A stretch of 64,000 nucleotides of DNA from Scolanthus callimorphus (taxonomy: Eukaryota; Cnidaria; Anthozoa; Actiniaria; Edwardsiidae). Positions 11,594-33,122 of this stretch are shown piece by piece. The notes below the pieces were generated by a model. The model was not told where the DNA came from. It saw nothing but the letters and a program-made list of their open reading frames with translations, and searched no databases. Within the stretch, counting starts at the first letter, position 1, and the number at the start of each line of letters is the position of its first letter. The stretch is taken from NCBI GenBank assembly GCA_033964015.1, contig CM066920.1, forward strand, positions 5,671,912 to 5,735,911. The letters are read 5' to 3'. Both the position numbers and the translations under genes were made by a program.

Positions 11594-13381
11594 AAGCCCA
11601 AGTATGGCCACTCGATAATTAATTCGCATACTTTCGCCCGCGTTAGCCAATCACAGGCGGGTTTTTTTTACAAGTGAGCCGGGCTTAAACCACAAAACTG
11701 CTCGAGTCACGATGAGTGTTCAAGTCATGAAATACAGCGGAACTTCCTAGGTTTTCTATTTGCTCTGAGCGGCTAAACGTTATCTAAGCTGATGTCCGTT
11801 TTCTGGCGGGTCAAGCACGAAAAGCCGTCGACTGAGTTTGTCTCTCCGCTAGTCGGAGGTCAAATCATTCGCCTGCATTTCCCATTTATACTCGGCACTA
11901 ATGTATCAGTCAATTCCAGCGCTGACCATCCCCCCCCCCCCCCCCCGGGACACCGTGGGGCATTTGCACACCACTGCCTTCCCTGGGGTGGGGAATTTTG
12001 AAAATTTTGCTGGCCCCAGGGTCGGGAATTGTTTTTCCCCGGGGGAGGGGGGTGGGGAATTTTGGTTTTCTCATCTCAAGCGCGTCGGGTTTTGCGAACT
12101 ACAACACCAGTTACAATAACTATCGTTTGGCAGTTACAAAGTCCCAGTTACAGAAAATAACGCCACATAAAATATAATGCAGAGCATGGCTCGCATTCAC
12201 CACGTTTGGGAAGACACATTTGCACATTTCGCAGTTAACGTCTTCTATAGATAAGAGAAGAAACAGATTTCGCATTGAGAGATTCCGGAGACAATTTGCA
12301 GAAATGGCTACAACGGCGAATGGCCTAGGAATGGCTACCGATATTGCACTAATACCTTAGTTTCACTTCTTTATTTATATTTTGTCTCACTTTCAGTGAA
12401 ATGAGAACTCGTTCAAAGACGAGAAAACTAAAGTACATTTACTGAAACGAATTATAAATGCTCGGACAGTATAAATGGAGTTGAAGTTTTTGTTGTGAAG
12501 CTTTGTCACACAGAGTCGATGGAATCTTACCGTCTTTTTCTCGTCCCGGGGGTGGGGCATTTTTCCGCTTTTTGTGTTCCCCACCGTGGGGTATTTTGCA
12601 TTTCTGCTAGCCCGGGGGCGGGGAATTTTCAGTTTTATTTTTAGAAATGACCAAAATCCCGGGGGTTGCCCGGGGGGGCATGGTCAGCGCTGGAATTGAC
12701 TGATACATAAACCTACAGGAATCGATACATGTAATAATTATTTTATATAATTTAGAAATGAGCTTAGAATCTTACAAATTATAATGTTCAAATAGCAATT
12801 TACTTTTCAGATCCTATAAACTCACATTGCGATCTAAACTTGCATCATAGTTATGCTTTCATGAATCCGCCGACTGTTGAGTTGTCTATCAGATGTCAAA
12901 TTATTCACGAACAAGAAACTATTCTCTTTCGGAAAATGGTCAATATGTTTTTCGAAAAGGAAATTTCTCAATTCATTTCTAAATTATATAAATTGTTATC
13001 GATGCAGGTTTAGTGCCAAGCATAAATGGAAAATGCGGGCGAATAATTTGGCCTCCGACTAGCGGAGAGACAAACTAAGTCGACGGCTTTTCTCGCTCGC
13101 TTTGATTTCCGACTACACCTGTTTACTTTGTCTTTCTAGTACTTGACCCGCAAGAAAACGGACATTTTATATTTGCTTTCGGCTTGGATAACTTTTATCC
13201 GTTCAGAGCAAATACAGCAAATAGAAAACCAAGGAAGTTTCGCTGTATTTCATGACTTGAACACTCATCGTGACTCGAGCAGTTTCGCGGTTTGAGCCCG
13301 GCGCACTTGTAAAAAAACCCGTATGTGATTGGCTAACGCGAAAGTATGCGAATTAATTACCGGGTGGCCATACTTGGGCTT
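11594..13381. mobile_element. 1.8-kb foldback element with arms of over 300 bp
   Basis: The left arm (11594 to about 11925) is the inverse of the right arm (about 13010-13381). It shares AAGCCCAAGTATGGCCAC at the ends, then CTCGAGTCACGATGAGTGTT, TCATGAAATACAGCGGAACTT, AAGCCGTCGACT and CGCTAGTCGGAGG. Inside, ATGTATCAGTCAATTCCAGC with GCTGACCAT (11901-11929) is inverted at 12683-12713, around a 0.75 kb core rich in GGGTGGGGAATTTT words and poly-C. No coding sequence was seen; it could fold into one long cruciform. Confidence 0.75.
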
Positions 13382-13451
13382 CCAAATAACTGCGAGATAA
13401 GACTTTTGTGTTGGATGCATTTTTGTTTTATTGCTTAGGCTGATTGGAAAT

Positions 13452-13747
13452 TGGGCAGTCGCAAAAAAAATTTGCACTCCCCCTGTTGAGGACCTCTGGA
13501 TTTCCGGGGTGGGTGGTCAAAATGGAGCTCGGAATTCCAGGGTGGGTGGTCAAAGTAGAGCTTGGAATTCCAGGGTGGGCACCCTTAAAATATGAAATTC
13601 CAGGGTGGGTAAGCGCAATTTCCAGGGTGGTCATGAGAAAATCACTGGAATTCCAGGGTGGGTGGTTCAAATTTAAAAAATCCAGAGTGGGTAGCTGTGA
13701 CTCGGGTCCTCAACAAGGGGGGTGCGGATTTTTTTTGCGACTGCCCA
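13452..13747. mobile_element. MITE filled with six CCAGGGTGGG repeats
   Basis: TGGGCAGTCGC followed by an A run and CACTCCCCCTGTTGAGGACC is inverted at the right as GGTCCTCAACAAGGGGGGTG and GCGACTGCCCA. The interior is about six copies of GGAATTCCAGGGTGGGTGGT, spaced roughly 25-45 bases. These give an apparent IPGWV-repeat peptide, which I regard as a by-product of the DNA repeat. Confidence 0.8.
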
Positions 13748-14083
13748 TTTCATAGCTAAAGCCATAATTCTTCCGTAAATTGCCAATGTAATGCATGTTT
13801 CATTTGATTTCTTTCTAAGACTAACTCGTGCTCCCCCCTCACCCCCCGCTCCCCCTCGACCTTGCCTAAACGTTTCTCGCTACGCTAGCCATGCTAGAAC
13901 GTCCTCCGTCACTCCAAGGGCTATAGGAGTACAAAGAACCTCCATGGGCTTACATCTGAGAATTGAAAACCCTGAACTATGCTACAGCTCTCTTGCTTTC
14001 AATCAAACCACCATCTGATAACATGACATATCACAATTGCGCGCAGAGAGCTGAATCGCCTCCTTCATTGGAGCAACTAAGCC

Positions 14084-14595
14084 ATGAAGTGGTTTGTATT
14101 TATGGTGGCTTTTCTAGCGGTCAAATCAACGCAAGCAGAATCGTGTGTGCCAAATGCCGCTGAACAGACTGGACCAGGCAGTTGTGGTACCTACCAAGTA
14201 TGCTGTAAAGGCGTGTGCGTTAACGGCATAGATTGTTACAAACAAGCCTGCGTTTCGAACAACGATTGCGGATCAGATGATTTGAACTGTTGTGCTAATG
14301 AAACATGCCACTATTATTGCGACGATAAATTCCACTCTAATGTCCTCATTGGAACAACTATCGCTGCTGTCCTGCTAGGAATTATTGGTTTACTCTGTGT
14401 TTTTACTCTTTTCTGGGTTTAATTCACAGATGCCGGTCTAAAAGACAAGGAGAACGCCATTCTATTATGACAAGAAAAATGGATTTCCCGCACCCCCCTG
14501 GACAGTACACTGGGTATGGAGCTGTGCTCCATAAGTCAGGGGGGTCTGATTCACCATCTCAGTACCAAGAAAGGGAGCTTTCGGAATTCGCTTGA
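14084..14595 (+). CDS. Small type I membrane protein, Cys-rich ectodomain and Pro/Tyr-rich tail (Shisa-like layout)
   Basis: From the ATG at 14084 the frame gives a signal peptide (MKWFVFMVAFLAVKSTQA), an ectodomain of about 65 residues with a dense Cys pattern (SCGTYQVCCKGVCV, CVSNNDCGSDDLNCC, CHYYCDD), and a transmembrane segment from about residue 86. The frame stops at 14420-14422. One base over, the same strand continues open to a TGA at 14593-14595, with a basic stop-transfer HRCRSKR and a tail containing PHPPGQYTGYG and DSPSQYQERELSEFA. The join is at the T run near 14399-14405, where one base seems missing. Corrected length would be about 170 residues. The layout is that of Shisa-type adaptors, but I cannot match the Cys spacing, so the function is unknown. 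It appears intronless. Confidence 0.6.
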
Positions 14596-15881
14596 ACCCC
14601 CGGCAAGTTCTAAAAAATGCATCTATTGGGCACTGTGCAGAACATTTTGCGAGAGATTTGGAAGACTTGATTCACGTTGATTTATGTATGTCAGATAATA
14701 GGCGTCTGATGGTACACTTTTGCCATATCATTGAGATTAGTGCCAATCGCTATCATGCTTGTTTTTACAGTAATCAAAACTACATGAAAGAACCGGTGAA
14801 ATTTAACTATTGCGAGTCGAACTTTGAGATTTTCAATAAATCACGGGCAATCATGCGACGAACTCAAGCGTTGGTCAAATTAGTTTGCTTTGCTGAAACA
14901 ACGATAACATGTCTTCTTATAACCAATTTCACTTTCTAAAAGCATAACTTCCTACTAAGTTTTCAAATAAATTTCTTCTCTCTCTTTCCCCGACTCCCCT
15001 CGAATTTCTGAGCGTTTACTCATCTTTCGAGGTGATGAATTTATATTTCTATAGTATCGTCCTGTAAGTCATTCACTAAGGATTGGTTTTCACTACCAAC
15101 ATAAGCATAAGGATCAAACTAACTATTTTCTTTAGTGCGGTTTTCAATACGACGTAAGCATAAGGACATAAGGATCAAAGGCTTCCGTTCTTCTTATGCT
15201 TATGCCGCTTATGTGTTCAAATTCCAGTGAAAAAAGAACATTCGGTTTTAGCTAGCCTCCTCCGCAGGCCTCTCTCGGCTCAACATCTAAAAGTAAAACG
15301 AAGTACAACGCGCGGGGTTGCTGTGCTGGTGTAAAAACGCGCGAGAAGACTAGGCACGAATTTTTTGTCACTTTGGATTGGCACAGGAATCCCAAATCTT
15401 GCAAATCGCCAAAAAAGTAGGCTAGGGGTTTTAGCTCGAACGAAAATGGGGAAAATTAATTACGTTCTAATAAAAAAAAGAGTGGAACAAACACAAAACA
15501 AAATCAAAACAAGGAATTTTCGAGATCAAGTTTAATGTACTAACGATTCTCCACAGACTATAGAAACCTTTCGGGCGTATGCAGGATTTTACAAAGTTGC
15601 AGGCAAAGCAAAGCCTCTGGTTTGCGCAGGGTGTAAATTTACAAGCCAAGCTAGTTAATGCAGTGCCGTACTTGTACCAAAGTCGCCTCAAAATGTGCAG
15701 GCCGGCCAGCGTTCGCCACTGTCTTCTACAACAGACCTGGATATCTTTGGGAATCACACAAGCATACTAGTGACACTTCTCTACAATTTTGTACAATGGA
15801 GCATTCTCAGTTCTGGCTGTTCTTTGAAGCCACACACACATTCCCTGCCATGTGTTTTTGGTAGGCACGCAATACCTTATC
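14596..15881. other. Intergenic, no gene recognised
   Basis: AATAAA at about 14966 may end the preceding gene. Between 15090 and 15230 the word GCATAAGGA(T) occurs several times and in inverse, suggesting a worn MITE. I see no coding sequence. Confidence 0.4.
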
Positions 15882-18800
15882 TTAGTATCGTCTGTTTGCA
15901 GATCCCTCTGCAAGAAATAAATTTCACCAAATTTGTTGATAAAAAAGTAAGAACATCTAGGAAGATAGCTCATGCTAAAATCTTTAGAACACGTTTATTT
16001 CGCGCTTATTACAGACTCGTACCCCAGTCGCTGTGGGAAATCGATTAACACACGCAGGGCGCGCGCAATGGATTGTGGGGCAAGTAATGAGCGCGCATAT
16101 TTAACTGGCGACTCAAGGACGTGTGAAGAACATGGGGGTCTACTTTTTCTTAAACATAAAAACATTCAAATTGATATTTGTTGGTGATGATTTTGGTGCG
16201 TCTTTCCAAGAGACAATATGGCGTGACATCAAGGGAGAGCGTGACCGTCACTTACCACTCCACGAAGAGGACATGGATGCGATCCCAAGGTCATAGCTGG
16301 TGGAACGAGAGAGGGGCTCCGCGCTCTGTGGTCTCGAGTCTCCGTCAGTTTCCTACAAGCAACGATGGAAATGTGCTACTAATATCAACCAGAAACCATG
16401 TTCGGCAAGGCAAGTGTGATAGAATCCTGTGGTAAATCGCGGGAGAGAGCCTGAGACTGAGGGTGCTCCCAGTGTCACGTTGCCGCAGAAACCCCGAAGC
16501 GAAGGAAAAAGAAACGAAAGAACAGAAAACAGACTAGCGTTTAGCGTCGACTAAGAACAGGTTTGAAGACCAGTGGTTTCCTTTAGGGAAATCGCTAGCG
16601 AACCCTTTCGAGAAAAAGTTTGGGTGTAACTACGACCTGATAGCCTGTCACCTATGTGTTTCATGGCTGAATACCACAAAAGTCGCCAGCCTAGTCCTAT
16701 AAGGACGCTATACATGGTCATGAGAAAGGACCTTATACAATACGTGCTAACATGTCCCTCACCTTTTTGGCCTTGGTGGCCGCTATTCGTTTCGTCACCA
16801 CCTCTCCTTTAGTCACGACCTTCCCCTCCCTCATCAAGGCAGGCCACACGAAATGATGTACCACGGTCGCGCTGAACTCAGAATTGTAGGCCCTACGGTA
16901 GCGCACCTCATTGATAAGGTCCCCGTCAAGGGCGATGGCGATGTCAATTGGTGGTTGTAGGGCCACCATGGACCACACAACTCGCACGCATGCGCGCGTG
17001 TAGGGGAGAAGAAGTTTCTCGTTGTAAGGAATGTGTTGGTTGATGGAGGAGTTGCGATGGAGGCATTTAAGGATTTCCTGGAAAGAGAAAAAACGTGCAT
17101 CCCAAACGTTTACTTCACACAACTTGAAATTTATCTCAGTTTTGGCGAGGGCTGGTTTACACAAGAACGCATTCTCGTACCCAGACCTCCCGGCTCGTCT
17201 GCTCGCGGGGAGGCTCTGGTGACATCCATTTATGGACCTTCGCTGATTGGCTGATTTTGAACGTTGAGACATGCGCAGACAGTTGTTTCTCTCATCGACT
17301 CTGCATCAAATCTCGCGCATGCGTCAGTGGCTGTCACCAGAGCCTCCCCCGCGAGGTGAACAAGACGGGGAGGTCTGGGTTCGAGAATGATCGAACTCTC
17401 ACATTTCCCTATTCCCTTGCACTTGTGCTTGCGTCTAGTGTAAATCAAGCGAATGCAAACGCAATGATACTAGTCAATGTTGATTCAGGCTTGCGCTTGC
17501 AGCGCTATGATATACACTTGACTCGAGATTGCGTCGTGCGCTTGAGTTCATGTGTCAACCAGCCCTAAATGCAAAACCGCTAAGCCGAAGCAATTATTAT
17601 TGAGCGGATTTCATATGACTGTCGCAAAGTGGTAGCACCAATACTAAATAGAACACATAGGAGTAATTGCAATTTACTCACGACAGTCATCTGAAATCCA
17701 CTCTAGTCCAGTTCCTCTGCGACGGATCAACTTTGCGAACATTCTCGCACCCAGAGCTCCCCAGCCTATTATCACCTCGCTATTACCACAGCTTTCCCGC
17801 GAGATGACGAGCTTAGGAGCTCTTGGTACGAGAGTGCTTTGCAAACGGTAGACTACTTACAGGTATGAGTGTCTCCACGTCGAAATTCTCGGTATTTCGG
17901 CTCATGTAACTGTCAATGATGTCAGCGGTCTGCTGCGCATCCATCAAGCTGCCATTTGGGGTTGCAAGGCATGTCGGACTTTCTTGCGCATGCGTCGTTG
18001 CTCTGCTTTGCAAACCATGAAGCACTCCTGTATGACGAGAAATGTATCCAAAGTCTTTCAAAAGCGGTAAAGTTTGTATCACCTTGAAGAAGCTGTTTCT
18101 GCCATAACATTTGAAATTATACCACAACGCGCATTTCTGATTGGCTCTCAGCCATGGGTACATAAAAGAGTAACATAAAAGAATGTACATCGGAACGCTC
18201 CATCATCAGCGCTCGCGCTTGAAAGAACCAGTTAAAACACTGTTTGGCTCAGCAGCGCCTATGGAGTCCCACCAATTTTACCACTTTCTTACGTCTTTCC
18301 GTAAGAGGACATAACGCGGGAAAATACTTGCGCAACATCCTCGTAGAACAATAGACAAAATCGGCTAACGGTGTTTACATCTTGTTGCCACCCAATAAAG
18401 ATCATGTGATGATTCCTTTGCGTGGATACTTTTGTTAGTTATGCACATACACTCGGTCAAGTGAGAAAAATTTGACAATTGTAACCACACAAAGGAATCA
18501 TCACATGATCTGAATAGAGACCTAAAGTGTGACGTCACAAATTTGAAACATTTCGAGTTTCAGACACGGATAATGAAAGACCACTTCGAAGAACGTTGCA
18601 TGCAAAAAATGAGGTGAATCAGTTGAAACGCGACCGAGCTATGGACCGCTGAATACATAATTTTCTTTAACAAATCACTGTATTTTGGACTCAGTTCATA
18701 ACTTTATGAACTGAACCAAAAATACAGTGATTTGTTAAAGAAAATTATTTATTATATACTGTGACCAGATACCATGTGATAACACCAGTGAATAAAAATC

Positions 18801-21800
18801 GTATCATCGTTTTCGTGTCATACCGCTCACTCGCTCGAAGACTCAGTCGTTCGCGCTACAACACGAAAACTCGTGAATAAAAACGATATCAAGTTCTTAC
18901 CATGTAATAAACTCTATGTATTCAGCGGGCCATATCTCGGTCGCGTTTCAACCGATTCACCTCATTTTTGGTGTGTAGCTTTTAATCGATATGCCCTTTC
19001 GAAATCAAGGAACAAATATTGCTAAATTGAAAATTTTGTTTTTGTGACGTCATCACTTTAGGACTCTATTGGTTGGCAAAAGATGTAAACACCGTTAGCT
19101 GATTTGGTCCATTATCGGTTTTGAAAAGCTTACGCGTATCATATTCTAAAAGTGATTTACCTCAACAATGCAGAATGCGAGCCTCTCGTTGTCATCTCTG
19201 TCACCGAGTGTGCGCAGTACGTCCATGAACTCCAGTCTCTCTCCGCCATACAGTTCGGCGAACTTCTCGACCAAGCGAGGCGCCCGCGCATTCAGCGGTA
19301 ACAGACCATTAGCATAAGGTTTGGTTACTATGCGCACCGGCTCGGGGTCGCTGTTGTCAAGGATTTGTTTTTGAAGACTGCAAAGGCGGGAAAGAACAAG
19401 GTGAAATCAGACAATCAGCCATGTTGTGGCTTTTTTGGGTATCACAGAGCCACCATTTTGTTCGGTATATCGATAAAACATAGTGTTCTGTGACGGTGTG
19501 CCCGGCAGTTCGCACACATTCACACAAGGAAATTGCGATACACCAGGTCATGGAAAATGGGAAATGCTGAATTTCCCATGACACAACAATGGGAATTGTT
19601 CGGCTTTCCCATGGCCGGGTATACATGTGAATTCTGAACACTTTCTACTCTTGTGCCATGGCCATTCGGCTTTTCCCATGAATGTGTTTCTACAGCCCAA
19701 GTTAGAGAAATCCCATCCTTGGCAGGCGCGCGAAGCCAGCCATTTTAACGAAGTATACCCACTGCATTGTTTTCATAGCTCAACTCCCATTTTGTGCAGT
19801 ATATTTATTGTATTTTTGGGGCTTCACGAGGTACGCAAATGCGTATTGCCGTACAGGACAATGTTTGGTGTAAACCAGGAACTTTCAAAAACTTTTAAAA
19901 TTCCAGCCTTGTGGGGAAAAAGGGATTCGAAAACTCAGGAAACTTGCTGCCATTTGAACGACCTTATTTTAGCAATAGCCAATAGCAACCGTTAGCTAAC
20001 ACAGAAGTTTAAAAATGCTTTCTAAAGCAGGGATCAAACGGTGATGAGAGTTGATGAGAGCTAATGAGAGTTCCAACTATCATCCACTCTCATCTACTCT
20101 CACGAGAAGCGATCAAACGGTGATGAGAGTTGATGAGAGTCAGCGTGAGCACTAGCACCCAGTTCCTGTCCGCGGAGGGAAAGCCTTCAGCCCAGGAACC
20201 AAATGAACCTGCAGTTCTTTTGGCGGCAGCTGCTGACTAAAAAACTCTCATCCGCGCGATCAAACGGTCAACAACTCAAAGTGTTCAAAGTGCATGAGAG
20301 CGGATGAGAGTTCGCGATCAAACGGGAAAACTCTCATCAGCTCTCATCAACTCTCAACACCGTTTAATCCCTGCTTTAGTCCTATCTGTTTTCTAAAGAA
20401 AACTGATAATAAGTTTGTGCCATACCCATAGTTAATTTCTTATTTGAACGCAATCAATTAAATTTTTAAATCCAAATTCACACTAATAACAGAAGCTTCT
20501 ATCCAAAATTAGCAAGTGTCGGCAAAATTAAAGCTTTCCTGTTTTGAGTAAACAAGGTTTCACAAACTCAATTTCTTTTTCAATGAACAATATTCCACGT
20601 GTAATTGCACCACTAAGTATTACAGGTGTTAATTGCACAACAAAACATCTTCACACCTTCATGTTCAAATCACTCCGGGCACCGTAAACAATCTTGGAAC
20701 AATAAGGCGTCAAGTACCCGCTTTAATTCACAAAAATTCATCAACAGTTTGACAAACTTTCTAGTGCAAACTGTGAATGTCAACAAAACGCAAACTTACC
20801 GAGCGTGGAGGTCAGAGTTTTCCCTCTTCAACAATCCTGTCTCCTCTTTGACTTGCTTTATTTCTAATTCGCTTGCCTCGAGCTCCAAAGTTGCGTTAGA
20901 AAGCCTGTTCATAAAAATATGGTTTATTAGATAAAGGTTTTTCAGTCTAATGCTTTATTGCTTGTTCAAGCTTTTTGTTTCTGTGTTTACAGAAGTTTAT
21001 CGTTAGATGGTCTCTAACGGAGCTCGACAGTAGAGTTTGTTGAGTGTCTACTTTTGTCGGATTTTTGTCTAACCAACAACAAAAGCCGTCAGCTTTAACG
21101 TTAAAAACCGGCTTATCCGCTTTTGTTTACAAAGAAGCACACTAAAATTAAAGCATTAAGGAAATACTTTATTGATTTTCTTCCTCCGTAGTGAAAGCTA
21201 TTCAATAAAACGAAACTTTTAATAATTCTTCTAAACCTGTCAAGGCTAAGAGAACACATGACGCTTTTTCAGTAGCATTTACCTTTTTTGTAATTCGCTG
21301 ACATGCTTGTCAGCATAGTAGGTTTCTTTGATCTGGCGTCGCATATTTTTAACATCCTCTTCACTTGCGGAAAGCCTGTCAAAGAATTTAATAAAAGCAA
21401 TTAAAAAATGTCGAGTTTTTGAAGCGATAAACGGGAAATATTTCATTAACCAGCCTCCAAATATGCGTAAATGCATGAAAAATAAAATAGGCCAGTCATT
21501 ATAACAAAAAATAATTTTTTTCTCAGCACTTAAAAAGCGTCCGGTAAAAATGTTTATTTAGTAGAAACTGGCGAATCCGTTGAATTTCGTTGCTGTTTAC
21601 TGGAAGTAACAATTTTAGCAAACTATAGAATAAACTAATCAATTCAAAAAGTCTAATAAACTTTCAATACTTTTCTATTGAATCCGTTCGATCTTTGTCC
21701 CTAATCATGAGTACAACATGCATAATTTCCCAGCGGGGGTTATAATTACAAGAAAAGGAATAAATCCCGAATAAATACGTTTTAGGTTTCATATTTCAGG

Positions 21801-22211
21801 TTGGCACACGGCTACTTACTTTTTTCGTAATTCTCCAACATCCCTCTGAGCGGACTTCAAATCGTCCTCCAGCCTGCCAACTGTGCGCTCATATTTTTCG
21901 CGCACTAGCTTCACATCTTCAGTTCCCACATGGGACACTACAACGCCGCTACACAACAAGGGCATCAATTTACTTTTCAACGGTTGAATCCCTCCGTACG
22001 TTCCTCCCTCTTCGCAGCAGAGTTGAAGCAAACGAAATAACTTGGCTTGCATTCGGAGGTTTTCTTCTATGATCTCACAGCAGACAGCTGTGCTTTCATC
22101 GCTTGTGTATCGGTAGCTTTCATCGAACAAGTTGATGAGTCTTTCGTGTAAGGCTCTAAAATCAGCTGCAGCTATGAGATTACTCAAAAGTCCAACAAAA
22201 GTTGAACTCAT
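15882..22211 (-). CDS. SPATA18: Mitochondria-eating protein homologue (MIEAP)
   Basis: MIEAP acts in mitochondrial quality control, where it binds cardiolipin and drives removal of damaged mitochondrial content. Exons on the minus strand: 22211-21820 (ATG), 21375-21283, 20904-20800, 19377-19161, about 18082-17861, 17077-16763, 16352-16256, 15907-15882 (TAA). They sum to 1467 bases, 488 residues (human: 538), with consistent phases. Exon 1 is helical and ends in a coiled coil, which exons 2-4 extend. The C-terminal MIEAP domain is clear: DIIDSYMSRN, EILKCLHRNSS, RVVWSMVALQPPIDIAI, YRRAYNSEFSAT and FVWPALMREGKVVTKGEVVT. The tail exon is Ser-rich (SRPQSAEPLSRSTSYDLG). The start of exon 5 is uncertain (AAG|GTGATA, or an earlier CAG at about 18105), and the tiny last exon is the least certain. 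Introns hold many MITEs. Confidence 0.85.
17170..17389. mobile_element. MITE, same family as 3084-3301
   Basis: CATTCTCGTACCCAGACCTC at the left is inverted as GAGGTCTGGGTTCGAGAATG at the right. The interior shares GATTGGCTGATTTTGAACGT and ATGCGTCA..GGCTGTCACC with the element in the phosphotransferase intron. It lies in the intron before exon 6 of SPATA18. Confidence 0.75.
17602..17703. mobile_element. MITE with GAGCGGATTTCATATGACTG ends
   Basis: GAGCGGATTTCATATGACTG is inverted at the right as CAGTCATCTGAAATCCACTC about 80 bases later. Other copies lie at 38846-38927 and 51539-51790; the last has TA on both sides, as in Tc1/mariner elements. Confidence 0.75.
17740..17836. mobile_element. 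Short MITE copy, CATTCTCG family
   Basis: CATTCTCGCACCCAGAGCTC is inverted as GAGCTCTTGGTACGAGAGTG. It ends only 25 bases from exon 5 of SPATA18. Confidence 0.6.
18354..19109. mobile_element. Nested foldback element in SPATA18 intron 4
   Basis: The outer arms ATCGGCTAACGGTGTTTACA and TGTAAACACCGTTAGCTGAT are inverted. Inside are three more inverted pairs: ATCATGTGATGATTCCTTTG with its inverse (about 18403 and 18490); TCAGTTGAAACGCGACCGAG and CATAGCTCGG types with inverses (about 18618 and 18925); and TCTTTAACAAATCACTGTAT with its inverse around 18705. The 0.75 kb has no coding sequence. Confidence 0.75.
20022..20379. mobile_element. MITE with TGATGAGAGT subterminal repeats
   Basis: CTAAAGCAGGGATCAAACGG is inverted at the right as CCGTTTAATCCCTGCTTTAG. 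GATCAAACGG and TGATGAGAGT recur several times near each end and in both orientations, as transposase-binding subterminal repeats often do. It lies in SPATA18 intron 3. Confidence 0.75.
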
Positions 22212-23238
22212 CTTGAAAACTCCGAAGGTTCCCCTGTCTCGCTTCTCTGTTTGTTTAAGCGCTGGCTTGAAATTTAAATAGGAGGCCTCTATGTTAATGG
22301 CAGCTCTAATTTTGTTAGTGCATCAGTTAGGAATTGATTTCCATGACACAAGATGTCAGTTAAGAGTGAGCCGGCCTCATTGCGAGATCGCGCGCCGAGA
22401 ACAATGGCAAACCCATTATGGCTGTGAGTTTTGGATCAAAGAAATTCGGTTTTCTATGGGTCACACCTGCTTAAGTTGAAAGAACTTGATTACGACGGTC
22501 TGTTTCAACACGGAATTGGAAACAGTTTCTTTTGCAGACTTTCATTTTTCACAACTTTCAAATGGAAGGGAAGTCATTTGATCTCAGAAAGATAGAACAC
22601 AAATAATTACTTTAATAATCATGAATTTTCTAGCAGCCTCCCAAAAATCAGCATTTGATTTCCAATTCCAGTCTCACTTGTTTTTCTTAAAAAAAAAAAA
22701 ATAGGAGTTACAAATGCGACAACCAGTGTACACGCGAAAAAAAAAAAACAAGCGAATTTCCCACTTATTTTTTCATGTTTTTGCAAAGGAAAATTTCCTC
22801 TTTTCACATTTGGGCAACAATGAAAAATTAGTATCAAACGTTTTATTTTAACGATAAATTTACAAGGCGAGACTTTGTCTTTTTATACATTCTTGGAAAA
22901 ATCTTGAATTTACAAATCTGACAAATGACCTCCAAAGTTTACTCTGAAAGTATTTTTACACTCGTTTTCATATCATCCTCGAATCGTCAAGTCAAACCAA
23001 TATTGCTTGCATAACATGCAAATATACTACCATTTTTTCAAAGACTCTAAAAAATCTCCATCTTGATTAAAATATGGCGATAGTATTTTTATAATGTCCG
23101 TCTTCATTGGGTTTTAATTGCATTCTTTTCCTGTTTCTCAATAAATTATTTCCTCCGCGAGTAGTTTCATACCTGCCGTCTCGGGTACCCTGTGTACCTG
23201 CCTGTTCTAATGCTCTCGCATAAACGAGAGTTCATTGT
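22212..23238. other. Intergenic between AIFM1 3' end and SPATA18 start
   Basis: It should hold the AIFM1 3' UTR and the SPATA18 promoter. TTTATT at 22842-22847 reads AATAAA on the minus strand, a candidate AIFM1 poly(A) signal. No gene is seen. Confidence 0.4.

Positions 23239-33122
<9,884 letters not shown>

Noticed and set aside
13444..13755. Protein with repeated IPGWV
   Set aside because: It lies wholly within an inverted-repeat element and the repeat is visible at DNA level between reading frames.
14592..14939. 115-codon frame after the Cys-rich gene
   Set aside because: It has no recognisable domain, overlaps the likely 3' UTR and has no good start context.
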